Source: Membranipora membranacea
Taxonomy: Eukaryota; Bryozoa; Gymnolaemata; Cheilostomatida; Membraniporidae
Assembly (NCBI GenBank): GCA_914767715.1
Contig: OU612066.1
Coordinates: 9,801,001 to 9,865,000, forward strand
Direction of reading: 5' to 3'
DNA length: 64,000 bases
Shown: positions 1 through 11,553 of the stretch, one piece after another
Layout of the letters: every line of letters begins with the position of its first letter
How positions within the stretch are numbered: position 1 is the stretch's first letter
Position numbers and translations under genes: made by a program
The notes under the pieces: model-generated
The model's input: the letters and a program-made list of their open reading frames with translations, nothing else
Told to the model about the DNA's origin: nothing
The model's database searches: none

Positions 1-1631
1 CAGTTAAAGATAGCAGGCACTGCTTTTCTGTGTTATAGGGCCGGGCTCATTTTAATTTGTGCCTTTACCGATCATTGTAGTATCCACAGAGACTATAGAT
101 ATATCTATATGGTGATGTAGATTTTAACTTTGTTGGGTTATACGCTGATCAATGTGGGATAACACAAATGAGACCATATGATTTTATCGATGGAAACTCC
201 TACTAAAAAAAGACAACAACCATAATGATTGTTAATAGGCGACTTACCAGGCCTTTAAAAATAAACAATTTTCATCAAGTTGTCTTCCCTTGGAAAAGGG
301 ACAGTAGCATTGAGCACATCATTAGTGATGACAGAATTCATGGAATAACTCCTATTCCAAGAAAGCTAAAATTACGGGGTTTCCATAGGATCATGTCAGT
401 GTAGTAAGGTATCTGATGGCATAGTTTTCGATACCCTACTCAGGATTATTTTTTATTTTTTTATGTACTGCCCAGTGGTTTTTTCATGTAACTACAGTAA
501 AGGTATGTTGCTCATAACAGCAATAAATTGACCTAAGGTACACCAGTACACATATTGGCGTAGATGTGTTATTTATGCTGTGTTTATTGTCTGCTGTGCT
601 AATGTAAAACAGAGGTATCATGCTGGTGACAAGTGAGGGCACTGTGCCTGTACCGGATTAAGTGAATGTTAGATGAGGCCATTACAATGAAATTATTCAG
701 ACAGCGATGTAAATTATGAGCGATGCCAGTAACAATAATATACCCGTAAGTCCTCTGAAGTCCTATTGTCAGCTCCGATACAAGTTTCAACGATATAAAT
801 GTGACAGATTTTTAAACACTCTGTCATACCTTTGCCATACTGGTTGACTCATGAGCAGGTCAGGCAAAATTATATTTTGAGCATTCTGCAAACTTAACTT
901 AACTTAAATGAGAGATAAATCCTCGTGCCATTTCCAAGGGCAAGCAGAGATTAGTTTTCATTCCGAAGCTGAAAAGCTCATCATAATCTAAAACTTCCAT
1001 CTTGGATTGCGATAAATTATTGTAAAATAAAGAAAAAAACATACTTTGTTATACCAGTGATCATCATCTGACATGAGATTTGGCCATAATAAACAGGCTT
1101 TGTTTTTAGTTTCCTATTTTTATCGATGCACAAGGGATTATTAGATGAGGGTGACATAATTTCCAGTAGCCTACCCTCGCAGCAATCCCAAGAAATAAAA
1201 CTATCAAGCCCTTTTACTCTGGTCCATGGTGATACACTGAACATCATTTATTTCTCGAGCGGTGCTGTTCATATTCTGCACGAGTTGTGCTATGGATTGG
1301 CTGCTTGATAGTGTTTCATAACATCAACTTTCTTCCTAATTTTGTCCAATTCTCGAGCAGCAGCGATTGTAGCTGTAGATTCCTGATCATTAATTAATTG
1401 AGTTGATAAAAAGATATCAATTGAAAATTGAAAAATAATAATAAGCTATCAACATTGTATAAAAAGACTCATATCGCAAAACAGCCAGTGACCTCGTCTA
1501 AGTGCAATGACTACCAATATCCCAGAGTCCTTTGTCCGTTTTGGTTGCTTGAATTTTCATTAGGAGACATTATCACTCATGGCTGCTCCAATACATTTTG
1601 TAGATATATCCGACTAGTTGTCGAGCTCTAG
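1..1631. other. Presumed intron or upstream region of the SVOP-like gene, no further exon recognised
   Basis: No exon matching the expected transporter sequence is visible. The short ORFs on both strands lack family similarity or splice context. A motif at about 89-111 (cagagactatagata followed by a TA-rich run) recurs near 52100 and inverted near 52130, suggesting a dispersed repeat. Confidence 0.4.
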
Positions 1632-2176
1632 GTTTGGGAGTATGTAGCAGTTTTGCTAGGATTGGAGCTGTGGTCACACCATTTGTTGCACAGGTATGTG
1701 ATATCCCGATAGCTCCTGATAGACGAAACAGTTACTCCTGAATTACCTGTTGATGAATTACCTTTCCTACCTTTGTCTGATTAGTCTAGACTAAAATGTT
1801 GGGGGAACTTTTATCACTACAACGCATGATTCTTTGCCACTACCAGGATGGGAAAACTTTGTATGTTTTATATTCTACATGTTGAATAAGGGCTGAAACT
1901 GGTATTGAACCTGCGGGTATTGCTTCCTTAGATATTGCTTCCTCTGGTCAGAATCGGGTCGGGTTCTCTTACTATCAATAGCAGTATGTTAATCACAAAG
2001 TATCCCAGTCTTAGGATTTGTTTCTGTTTCAGGTTCTGCTCCAATCCTCCATATATTCAGCGCTAGGTATATACGCTGGTGTGGCAGCTCTGGCAGGAAT
2101 CTGCTGGCTCCTCCTCCCCATAGAAACTAAGGGTAAAACTTTACAAGAAAGTCACCAACACTCTACTACACCTTAA
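1632..2176 (+). CDS. SVOP-like major facilitator transporter, last two exons (5' part missing)
   Basis: Two exons are supported: 1632-1693 and 2033-2176 (stop TAA 2174-2176), joined in phase 0 by a GT-AG intron. Together they encode about 68 residues of the C-terminal end of a 12-TM MFS carrier. The first exon reads [21 protein letters not shown] and the second begins [16 protein letters not shown] and ends with [15 protein letters not shown] plus a seven-residue tail. The IETKG-LQES signature after the last membrane helix is characteristic of SVOP/SV2-related and SLC22-like carriers, and the GLG-CS-ARIGA-TPF-AQ block fits SVOP best. The first exon starts in phase 1, so an upstream exon must exist. 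I could not find it in bases 1-1631, so it probably lies outside the window. Substrate is unknown. It converges on the OSGEP gene. Confidence 0.82.
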
Positions 2177-2971
2177 CTCTCAGGATAAGTTAACCATATC
2201 ATGTCTCTACTTTTAGTCAGCTTAATGTGTCACAATTTAATGGCGGACTGAGAACCTTCTTAGTAACCGAACCCCCCCCCCCCCCCAACATTATATAACT
2301 GTGACAATATTTGTCTGAGAAATTACACATATCATTTCATTTCTATGAACTCGATCAATATTGACACTGAGTCGGTATTTTTTTTATTTTCCTCTGTGTA
2401 ATCCACAGTTGTCCTCTTTTTCTCATACATTTTTACTGCACACAATTTAGGAGACTCAGCTGAGGCATAGAATGCTTCAGTAATTTCTTTTATTTGACTG
2501 TGATCATTTGTGTAGGGCCTGTTTCAGTTGATCCTCGGAGGGCCGTTTTACAAGTGAACTTCAGTTTTCATGTTATTATTTTGTGCAATGACCAGCATAT
2601 AATCTCAAAATAACCATAGATCTGTTGCGTAATGCATCTCTGATATTTCTTCACTTTTTACACTATAGACTAGATATTTATTGTACCTTTATTCGGATAG
2701 CTCTCCTTTTAGCAAAACACATTCCAGCGTAGTGGTCAAGCAACAGTAGACTCAGCCTACGTTTTTATTATACCATAGTTTGATTGATGCAATGATGTCA
2801 TTTAGAGAGTGCCGAATTATCATGTATTCCTAGTCTCTATTTTTCTGTCACTATTTATTTTGTCACAGACTGGAAGTAGGTAATTTTTCTCTTTTTTATT
2901 TATACGGAAACAGATCTGTTCAACTCAAAATATATACATAGGGAATAAATGATCACAGAACAGAACTGTGC
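2177..2971. other. Convergent intergenic region
   Basis: This lies between the 3' ends of the SVOP-like gene (+) and OSGEP (-). It contains a C homopolymer at about 2273-2286. A candidate OSGEP poly(A) signal on the minus strand (AATAAA, plus-strand tttatt 2895-2900) sits about 72 bases past the stop codon. Nothing else is recognised. Confidence 0.45.
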
Positions 2972-5900
2972 TTAGTCTCTCCAAGTCACTAATACCTCAT
3001 CCGTTCGATATCTACAATATACAAGTGTGCTGTGTAGAAACATGACATACACAGCGTTTGTTTGATTGTTTGTTGCTGGGAAATATGGAAAGCATTAGGT
3101 CCTTTTCATGTTTCTTTGTTGATACGTATTCCTATTCATCAGCCAACTGATTGTTACCCTGTAACTCCTTGCTACAAACCAGGAAAAATTCTCTTTGTAC
3201 AAACTATGAATGCGGAAATCTGATCACCTTTTCCATATCAGCTTTATACTACTACAAAATAATAATACTTTGTTTAAAATTATTAATTTTCCTCACCTTT
3301 GTGTGATAGTGGTTTCTTCCCAAGGAGTAGTACATCCATCACTGTACATAAGTGAGCCTGCTTGTGCTATCATAGCGCCATTGTCTATACAGTATCTGTC
3401 ATCAGTAGCACACAGCGTAGCTCCTCGCTCTGCTGCCATTTGTGACATCATTTCCTGTGACATTGAAGAAATGGATATATAAATAATATGAAAATATTAA
3501 AAATATATTACATACTTGTATATGACATGACAATCTGAACATAAAAGAATTGAATGTTTTATAGATAACAAAAATTAACAGATTCTACCACCGGTAAGTT
3601 ATACTTCACATGACAACCAGAGTTTTAATAAATCAATCTGGACATATGGTAATCCAAAACAAGTCAGATAAAAAATGAGTTAGAATTCTGGGAGTTTTTC
3701 TCAAAGAATGAGCGATGTTTTTTTCACCAAATTATCTCTATCACTTTCACAAAATCCTCCCTCATTTTAGCTTTCAACTGGCGCAATTTGTGGATTCAGA
3801 ATGTATGTAGCTCCATCAAGGAGTGAGCGCTTTGGGAATGGGACTCCTTGCATACTTCAATCACTCAGGAATAACTTACTAGTGATGTTGGCAGCTTTTA
3901 ATCGAAATACTCCTGTTAAAACCAGTGAATTAAGTCCTTCCTGATGAAACGAATACGAATTCTGAGTTGCTTGCACATATCAAAAGGGAAGACAATTACA
4001 AAGACAATAAATGAGTGCGGATGATTGGAAAGAAATTACATGGGATCCAAGCATGGGCAATATCTGAATTATGATGTCAGCACCTCACCTGTAGTCTCAT
4101 ATTACAACCAACTCCTCCAACAATGAGAACCTGCCCAGAGTTACAGTGAGCCATGGCTCTCTCTGTTATTTCTATCAACATAGCAAACACAGTCTCCTGC
4201 AGGGAGAAGCATAGATCCTCAGCTGTGTACTGTCCTGAGCTCATCAATTTGTCAGCTCTCTCCTAAAAAGAAGAAAAGTGATATTAATCTGACATCTATG
4301 GAAGGCCTAAAAAAATAATGACCCTCTGGCCTCCAAAAGCTTTACACCAGCAATGACTTATATTATGAACTTTTTTTTTTTTCGCTGAACAGAGCGTATC
4401 ATCAACTAATGACTGAAAATTTGTGGTAAAAACATACCAAGAGACAAAAGTGGTACATTTACTTAAAGTCAACAGCTTTACAATATCGACAGAGTGCCAT
4501 AGATAACTTACTTCAATAAAAGAGAGCAGACCAGAAAATGACACATCCATTCCTTTTACCACATATGGCAGCTCCAAGTATTTACTACCTCTGTGAAATA
4601 ACAGCAGTGACAAATTCAAATATTGATGGCTCTGTTGTAAGGTGAAATCAACAGCAAAAATGGAAAAGTGTTTACGCCTGAGGCATGTGTGAGATTGAAA
4701 TCTAATACTGCAAGAGCATTTTTGATCTATTTACCTGCTTCTGGAGTTGCTCTGCCTATAGCTACTGACAAATGATGGCTGCTACCATTGAAATTGGGAC
4801 CTTTATTATTGCCGTATCGCAACACGCTAACATCCCCACTAATTGACAATATTGTGAATTGTACATGTGTATTGTGACATGATACATTCATAATATATTG
4901 TTAACAAGCTGCTAGTTTTTGACTCACAATTTTGCCATCTGTTCTATATTATAACCTGGGCTAGGATCATTGGATAGATTTATCACTCTAGCGAATCTAT
5001 CCAGACAGTTTCCTACTGCTATATCAATAGACTCGCCGAATATTCTGTATCTATTCTGAGAGTAGGCAATAACCTAGGAATAAAATTAAATGCTTGCATT
5101 AATAAATGTTTTGAGTTGAGCAATCAGTTTTGGCTATTTACACATAGTTCATCTAGCTTAGCGCAGCCAAAAAGGCCAGGAAGATTAAATCTGTATGATA
5201 TACTAAATCAATACCTAAAGACATACCTGTGTGTTGCCTCCGCTGACATAGAGTACAGTTGGGTTTGATGCTTCTGTCACAAGCCTACCCATCTCAATGT
5301 CTATGTTTGGAGTTGAAAGGAAAGCATGAAACTGTTTTTTTTTACAACTATTGACTACAAAATGTAAATTGAATAAACTTTTTGTCCCACAAAAATTTAG
5401 AATAATACTGCTCATATCCTTAACAGGAAAAGTTGGTGTAGGTCATTTGCTAGTAAAGGATACGGCCAATGCAGTGGTTCACTCCGACAATAGGTTTCCC
5501 CCAGAGCTGAGCCACAGTTCTAGCTACAATAGCTGTAGTCTGTAGAGGGGCGCCCATACCAGGACCCTTAGTGTAACAGACAACATCAATGTCACTTGGC
5601 TGTATCTTAGCCTGATCAAGAGCTTCTTTCAGGACTGTGAGTATAACTTGTCTGTGGTGTTTTGCAGTATCCCGGGGAAGGAAACCTACGAATGATTAAA
5701 CGAAACTCCGAGGCATGTAACAATAATGTAAGAAGTTTTATGTGCCCCCCCTTACACAATAAAATTAAACGACAACTTAAATTTATAAATCCATGCTGCA
5801 AAATATCCAACGACAATAATAGAGTTAACACAAAACATTGTGTGATAACCTTTTTGCGATAACATGTTACAATAACGTCTTGATAGAGTTGCCAAAAAAA

Positions 5901-6055
5901 GTATTAAGAGTGAACAAAAAATCAAGTCATAATATCTCACCTTGGCCAGGGGGTGTGATGTATGTTCGACGAGGGTTTGACAATACGACACCATCTTTGA
6001 TTATTCCGACACCTATTTTGTTGGCCGAGCCTTCAAACCCAATAGCAATGACCAT
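2972..6055 (-). CDS. OSGEP: OSGEP/Kae1, tRNA N6-threonylcarbamoyladenosine transferase (KEOPS complex)
   Basis: Complete eight-exon gene encoding 335 aa, the same length as human OSGEP. Exons from 5' to 3': 5941-6055, 5464-5685, 5227-5300, 4928-5073, 4512-4590, 4089-4262, 3297-3454, 2972-3011. All phases join and total 1008 bases including the stop. The ATG gives [17 protein letters not shown], matching the Kae1 N-terminus. The product is the catalytic subunit of KEOPS, which transfers threonylcarbamoyl to A37 of ANN-decoding tRNAs in cytosol and nucleus. The metal ligands are intact: NHCIGHIEMGR gives His109 and His113 (the His113 codon is split by an intron) and YCIDNGAM gives Asp294, at the same positions as human. 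The nucleotide-binding blocks [22 protein letters not shown] and VGGVGCN are also present. Nothing suggests decay. Confidence 0.97.
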
Positions 6056-8352
6056 CTTTATGAATTAGCGTCTGAAATTGGATCAAAAGGTAAGCTCTAA
6101 CTCACATAATAAGAAACAGGAAAAGAGCTGTAAATCCTGCCTCTGGACATGTTCGGCTTGTCCAGAAATGTCATAACACAACAGGAGCAGCGGAAAAAAG
6201 TAAACAGTGAGCCAGTGACCCATCCCTGTGTGCAACTTTGCCATAAATTAAGGTTTATTATGGTGTCCGGTTTTTAAGCACTCTAATCGTAAAGTTCCTG
6301 TGTGAGAGGATCTTGGTCTAAATTTTGTCATTTGATTTCTTGGGACTGCCCCACAATCACTCAATACTGCCTCGTTACTCCGCAGGTCAGCCTCACAACC
6401 CTGCATAGGGCACAAAATGTACCGCAAGAGTGCTAAAAACATCACTGTAACGTTTTTGGGGCGCTATTAGATTCCATGAATCTGTGGTCAATGCACAGGC
6501 TTGTTTATGTCTTTCCAGATCTGTCAAATAAACTGTAATCTGTTAAGTAAACTGTCAGCAACTTCAGATCTACAAGTTGTCGATCATTTGCTCTCCCGTC
6601 CTGTTGACTGATTGTTGTGCTTGAGGAGAGCTCAGGCTCAAAGAGTTAATTCGTCTAGTCACCAATGACTGGGGTTAATTGATTATCATGGAGTACTAGG
6701 TTATCCAACTATTGTTGTACTGGTTAGTAATTGTTAATATCTACTCTACACTCTTAGCCAATTTGGTGGCTCTGATCAAAGACAACACATTGGCTACTCG
6801 ATACTATACTGTTTGGTTGAGGCGAGTGAAGACTCGCTTTGCTGGATGAAGGATCCCAACCATCGAAGATAGCCCCAACAAGCTTGTCAAGGCAAGGCTG
6901 CTAGATCTCCCTCCTTGTTAGCTGCTCTTTGATCCTACTGACAATTCAATCGACACAACACACACTGACTAACTACTATATAGTATATATATATATTATA
7001 TTGAATTATATTGTAAATATTGGAAAGAAAGATCCACATCATCATTCAATTCATGCCTACATCAAAACAAAGTGTAAACTGGCCATAATTGCAATGGTAT
7101 AATGAAGGAGTAACTCCTTGGTAGGATATGGGTATTCATTGTGTCTCTAATCTTTCCCATTTTTGATTGATTTAATACACATAACACTGTATTTTGTAGT
7201 CTCTCTTCTAAGATAAATCTCAGCTCAGCTCTCAGGCCTTGCTTCTTTTGATCATGTGACCTGTTGTGTGCTGCAAAAGTGTTTAGCCTACTTAAATGTA
7301 AAACAACTGCTATGTGAAATTCAGCTGAACCCCCACAATGATAGAGATATTGTCATTTCAAGATCTTAGCTAAAAACAAGTTTCGTACCCTCAAACACAA
7401 AAGTTTTGACAAGTGTGAAATTTGTGAATATTTTTGTATTTAGAGACTCTGTTACCTGTATTCCTGGATGGTTTTCAAGTGTACTAGAAGTAGATGCTAA
7501 CATTTCTCTTTGACAAAATCGACTTCAACTTCCTGAGTATCTAAAGAATTGTAAGTTGAAATGTAAACCTTCAGAATAGTTGTGTATTCCACAGTGAACT
7601 GCCACACACAATAAAAAAAAGAATGAAATGAAAGTTACTCATTCTTCTTTGTTTATGTGACAAATTCACTATTTTGTTCATCGATACTGACACGTATATC
7701 TGAAAGGGTCTGTATCAGGGTAAGTTAGCGCAATAGAAGATTCAGCTTATCCATTGAAGCCATGTCCCTGAATTACTTGGGCCTACTGTGGCGGGCCCGG
7801 GCAGGTTAATCTAAGCTATTAACTATACAGTTCTACTCCAAAACCTGGGATTTTGGCAATGTTCGACTGCCCCCAGTCAAACATTGCCAAAATCTCAGGT
7901 TTTGGAGTAGACCTGTGCTATTAACCTTAGGAAGACTGGAACGACCCAATTTCAAATCGTTAGAAAGTTGAATCATTTGAGCCACTAACTAACTCCTCTC
8001 AACAAGCTGTCTCCCAAACATAATACTTTGTCTAGCCCAGTGACACACAGAATGTATTTATTGTCATTTTCATTAACAGTAACATGTTATAATAGATTGT
8101 AATCATACAAACAAATCATCAACTCTAGGTCTTCCTTGCTTTGTATGCAGGACGAAAATGGTATGTAGTCTGGATGGCATTTGCATCTGCATATATTTGA
8201 TATTTTTCTTACTTTATTGTTGTCAACAATAATCTGGAATGATGTTTTGCATGATGGTTAACGATGCATATAATTTCTGACCTCGATATTACTATCTGCT
8301 TTTGTAGAATTCCGTAGGACTTTGTAATATCGGCTAGGTTGTCCTATAAGTC
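6056..8352. other. Divergent intergenic region between OSGEP and the SS18-like gene, with a near-perfect hairpin
   Basis: About 2.3 kb separates the two start codons, which point away from each other, so the promoters of both genes are expected here. I see no coding exon. The region holds TA-rich runs around 6980-7020 and the hairpin at 7832-7911 described separately. The position just before the SS18 ATG (tataag at 8345-8350) could be a splice acceptor for a 5' UTR exon. Confidence 0.4.
7832..7911. repeat. Long hairpin, 38-nt arms with 4-nt loop
   Basis: Arms 7832-7869 and 7874-7911 are reverse complements with two mismatches around a CCCC loop. Weaker complementarity extends outwards (ctattaac / gttaat blocks), which suggests the core of a small foldback MITE. 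A transcribed small-RNA precursor cannot be excluded. Confidence 0.7.
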
Positions 8353-10503
8353 ATGTCTTCAGTATTTGCCAATCAGTCTGAGATGCCTCAAGCATCCAGT
8401 TCTGGTCATCACTATGACCCCAGTCAATATCAGCAGCATATGAGCCAATCGCAGATGCAGGGAGGATACAGCACATCGACAGGTAACATGATGGGGTCTA
8501 TGAACCAGCCAGGTCATCATCCTCAGCAGCCAATGGGAATGAACCCTCCTCACAGCATGGGGCAACCCGGTATGAATCACCCTAATATGAATCAGCAACC
8601 AAATATGGGGCATCCAGGAATGAACCAGCAAAACATACCTCATACCTCTGGAATGGGCCCTCCCGGCTCTATGGGTCAGCACCCGGGAATGAATCAGTCA
8701 GGAAACATGGGTCAACCAAGCAATATGCCTCAGCAACCGAATATGGGACAGCCCGCGAGCATAGGGCAGAACCCATTGGGAGCTCACCCTAATATGCCTC
8801 CTGGTTCTCAGCCAATGGGCCCTCCTTCTAATCCTGCTATGGGTATGCCTCACAGCATGAATAGCTATCAGTCACATGGTATGGGACAACCACACCAGCC
8901 CAATCAAGGGATGGGCCCACCTAGGAGTATGGGGCCTCCGCAGCAAATGGGGCAAACCCCTAATATGCCCCATCCAAATATGCCCCAACATCCAAACCAG
9001 GCACCAAACATGGGACATTCACAAGGTATGGGGCCTCAACCCAATATGAATTCTCAAGCTAGTTTGGGTCCTCCGACTAGCATGGGACATCAGTCAAACA
9101 TGGGTCCGCAACAAAATATGACCCCACAGCAGAGTATGGTACCACAGCCCGGCATGCCTCCACAGAATACAGTAACCAACCAACCCATGCCTCAGCAATC
9201 GGGTATTGGGCCGCAGTCATCCACCTCCAGCACTCAGAGCTCAAGCTCCAACCCACAACAACAGCCAGCAGGTGCCCAATCCTCTACACAGTCGTCAAAT
9301 CAAATGGCTCCTCCAGCTTCAGTTCAAAAGGTAACTATGAGTGTGATCATATTTGGATCCGTCAACTGTTTCAGGCTGTAAAATTACTGTTAACTGTTGA
9401 TTATTAAAATAAACTATCACTGCTTGATTAAACTCCCGGAGTTATTCTGATTCAATAATAGAAACCTTTCTCTTACAATCCACTAACCATAATTTACATG
9501 GTAAACTATAAATAGCTCGGTTCTTGACTATGTGCAGTGAATTTGAGCTTTTCAACTTTGGCACTAAGGATTGTAGTCTATTTTTCTCTAATTTCACTTG
9601 ACATATAGCCTACATAGTTTGGTTTAATCTTACTAATTCTTGTATCTATTACAGCTACTGGATGAGAATAATCAATTTATACAGCTCCTAGTTGGCTATC
9701 AAGCAAAGGGCAAACATTCTGAATGTGCAGAGTAAGATTTAAATCATCAACTTGATGAGAATACATCTTGTCTTGTATTAGCTGGCTGTCACTTTATTTT
9801 TCTCAACTATGTGAGATGCTTCAAATATGTCAGCAAAAAGGTGCACTAAACATTGTAGTTATAAATGATGATAGTCAAATATTGTTTGATTTGAAGATTC
9901 TAGCTTGGTGCACTTCACACAGGTCGGTTTGTTTGATAAAGATAGATATAGAACATGTGTAAACAATTTCCAGCCTTTCAATAATGTCTCTGCACTAACT
10001 CTTACCTATTAACATCACTTTTGTGTTTTATTGCTTTCAGATATCAGCGACTGTTGCATAGGAATCTCATATATCTAGCTACAGTGGCCGATGCTACCAA
10101 TCAGGGTGGTGGTGCTATGGGAGGCCCAGGGGCAAGTAGTGGGGGTGGTGGCGCCGGTCCTCCCAACATCACCCTACCATTACCGAATGTAAGTTGTGTT
10201 AAAAGACTATAAGGCTATTGCTCAGCAATCTTTGTACATCTAGGATGAGCCTCCTAATGATCTTATTTTTTACATTCCCCTGTTTGTTGGAGTTGTGTCT
10301 CCGCTGTGATTGCAACAATATCTCCTGATAAATACTGATGACATTGAAACAAACCTGTTGAAGGTTTCAGTGGCCGAGACATTATATCATATTCACTGTG
10401 CATCAAGGCAATGAATTTCCTTGAAAGTTGATCAGAATAATGATATGCGGCATATATATCCCTCGTGTATATATTTCAGAGCGCCCCGCCTCCCATGATG
10501 TAG
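8353..10503 (+). CDS. SS18: SS18/SYT-like BAF (SWI/SNF) complex subunit with C-terminal SNH domain
   Basis: Four exons, 8353-9330, 9655-9731, 10041-10188 and 10480-10503, join in phase and encode 408 aa. Residues 1 to about 315 are extreme low-complexity sequence rich in Met, Gln, Pro, Gly, Asn and Ser, with repeated NMGQ/PNMG/GMGPP motifs. Residues about 318-375 form the SSXT/SNH domain: PPASVQK, then LLDENNQFIQLLVGYQAKGK, HSECAEYQRLL and HRNLIYLATVADA. This is the SS18 fold that docks on the BRG1/BRM ATPase of BAF chromatin remodellers. A Gly-rich stretch and a short tail ending APPPMM follow. In vertebrate SS18 and plant GIF/AN3 the SNH domain is N-terminal and the low-complexity region follows, so the order is reversed here. 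The junction VQK|LLDEN falls exactly inside the domain, so the order is not an assembly guess. A poly(A) signal lies at 10738-10743. Confidence 0.93.
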
Positions 10504-10737
10504 TGATGACGTTGTGGATATCTCCTCCCTATTATAAACCCATGTACAGATGTATATTCAACGATTGAGTAGATACATAATTTGATAGTTTTAGCTACAT
10601 TTTGTAGCAGTCTTTTTTTCTATGAGCTGATGCTTAAGACTTTATTTCATGTTACTGACGAATTCCTGAACTGAAATTATACAATATCATTGAACCTTTT
10701 ACGTAGTATTTTCCATTTGTCTATATTTATATATAAC

Positions 10738-10743
10738 AATAAA
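10738..10743 (+). promoter_or_regulatory. Candidate poly(A) signal of the SS18-like gene
   Basis: AATAAA about 235 bases past the SS18 stop codon, in AT-rich sequence. Confidence 0.5.
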
Positions 10744-11553
10744 ACAATTGTTCATCAGTTCTAGTCTTCCAAACAGAGATTCAAAAAAGTCACAAAACAG
10801 TCAGTCCAACATATCTAAAAAAGACAAATAAGTAGATCTTTTGTATACTGATATTATAGTAGTAGAGATCCCTTTTGTCCAATTTTCCAACATCATATGT
10901 TTCCTTTGAAGGCAGTGATGTTTTTTTAAAGATATTTACGTAAACTCATAAACAAATTTGGCAATTAAAAAATCAAGAAGAGATTTTTAAGTAACATTCA
11001 TACATGTACCACCAGTCTAGATCTCATTATAAAAGCTAGGTAGTCATGGACAAAAAAAATTGTGCTTTTCATAATATAAACTGCTTGTATTCAGATGCAT
11101 AAAAATCTCATAATTTTGGGAATATAAAATAATGTTTAAATTATACCTTTGTGTCAATAAATGGGCAGGCAATTTCTCAGAACATTGCAGTACTAAATAC
11201 TTGTATACCGTGAGACATGTGTACGAAGAGAAGTATAAAAAAATAAAAGGCGTAGATTCGGCAGACTTTTTTGCCAAAACAGTAATGACATTAAAAGAAA
11301 AAAATTTGAGCACACCATGGACATATAAAAGGGCAAAAATGGATACACCATAATGGTTTAGCGACTGATATAGACTAGTTTTGATCTACATTTTAATGTA
11401 GATTCATATTGTAATGTGAATTGCCAGCTCAAACTCTTATCAATTGGCAGGCTTAAACTTTGCTTGATTTTACCTTGAAGAAATAAAATTTAAAATTATA
11501 GACATTGTAGATATACTGATCTCACTAAGACGTAATGATATGCGAGGAGGATA
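10744..11553. other. Convergent intergenic region between SS18-like and NHE genes
   Basis: AT-rich, with short overlapping ORFs that show no domain. It probably includes the 3' UTR of the exchanger gene. Nothing else is recognised. Confidence 0.4.

Noticed and set aside
8359-8682. 107-codon ORF on the minus strand
   Set aside because: Shadow of the SS18 exon 1 low-complexity coding sequence.
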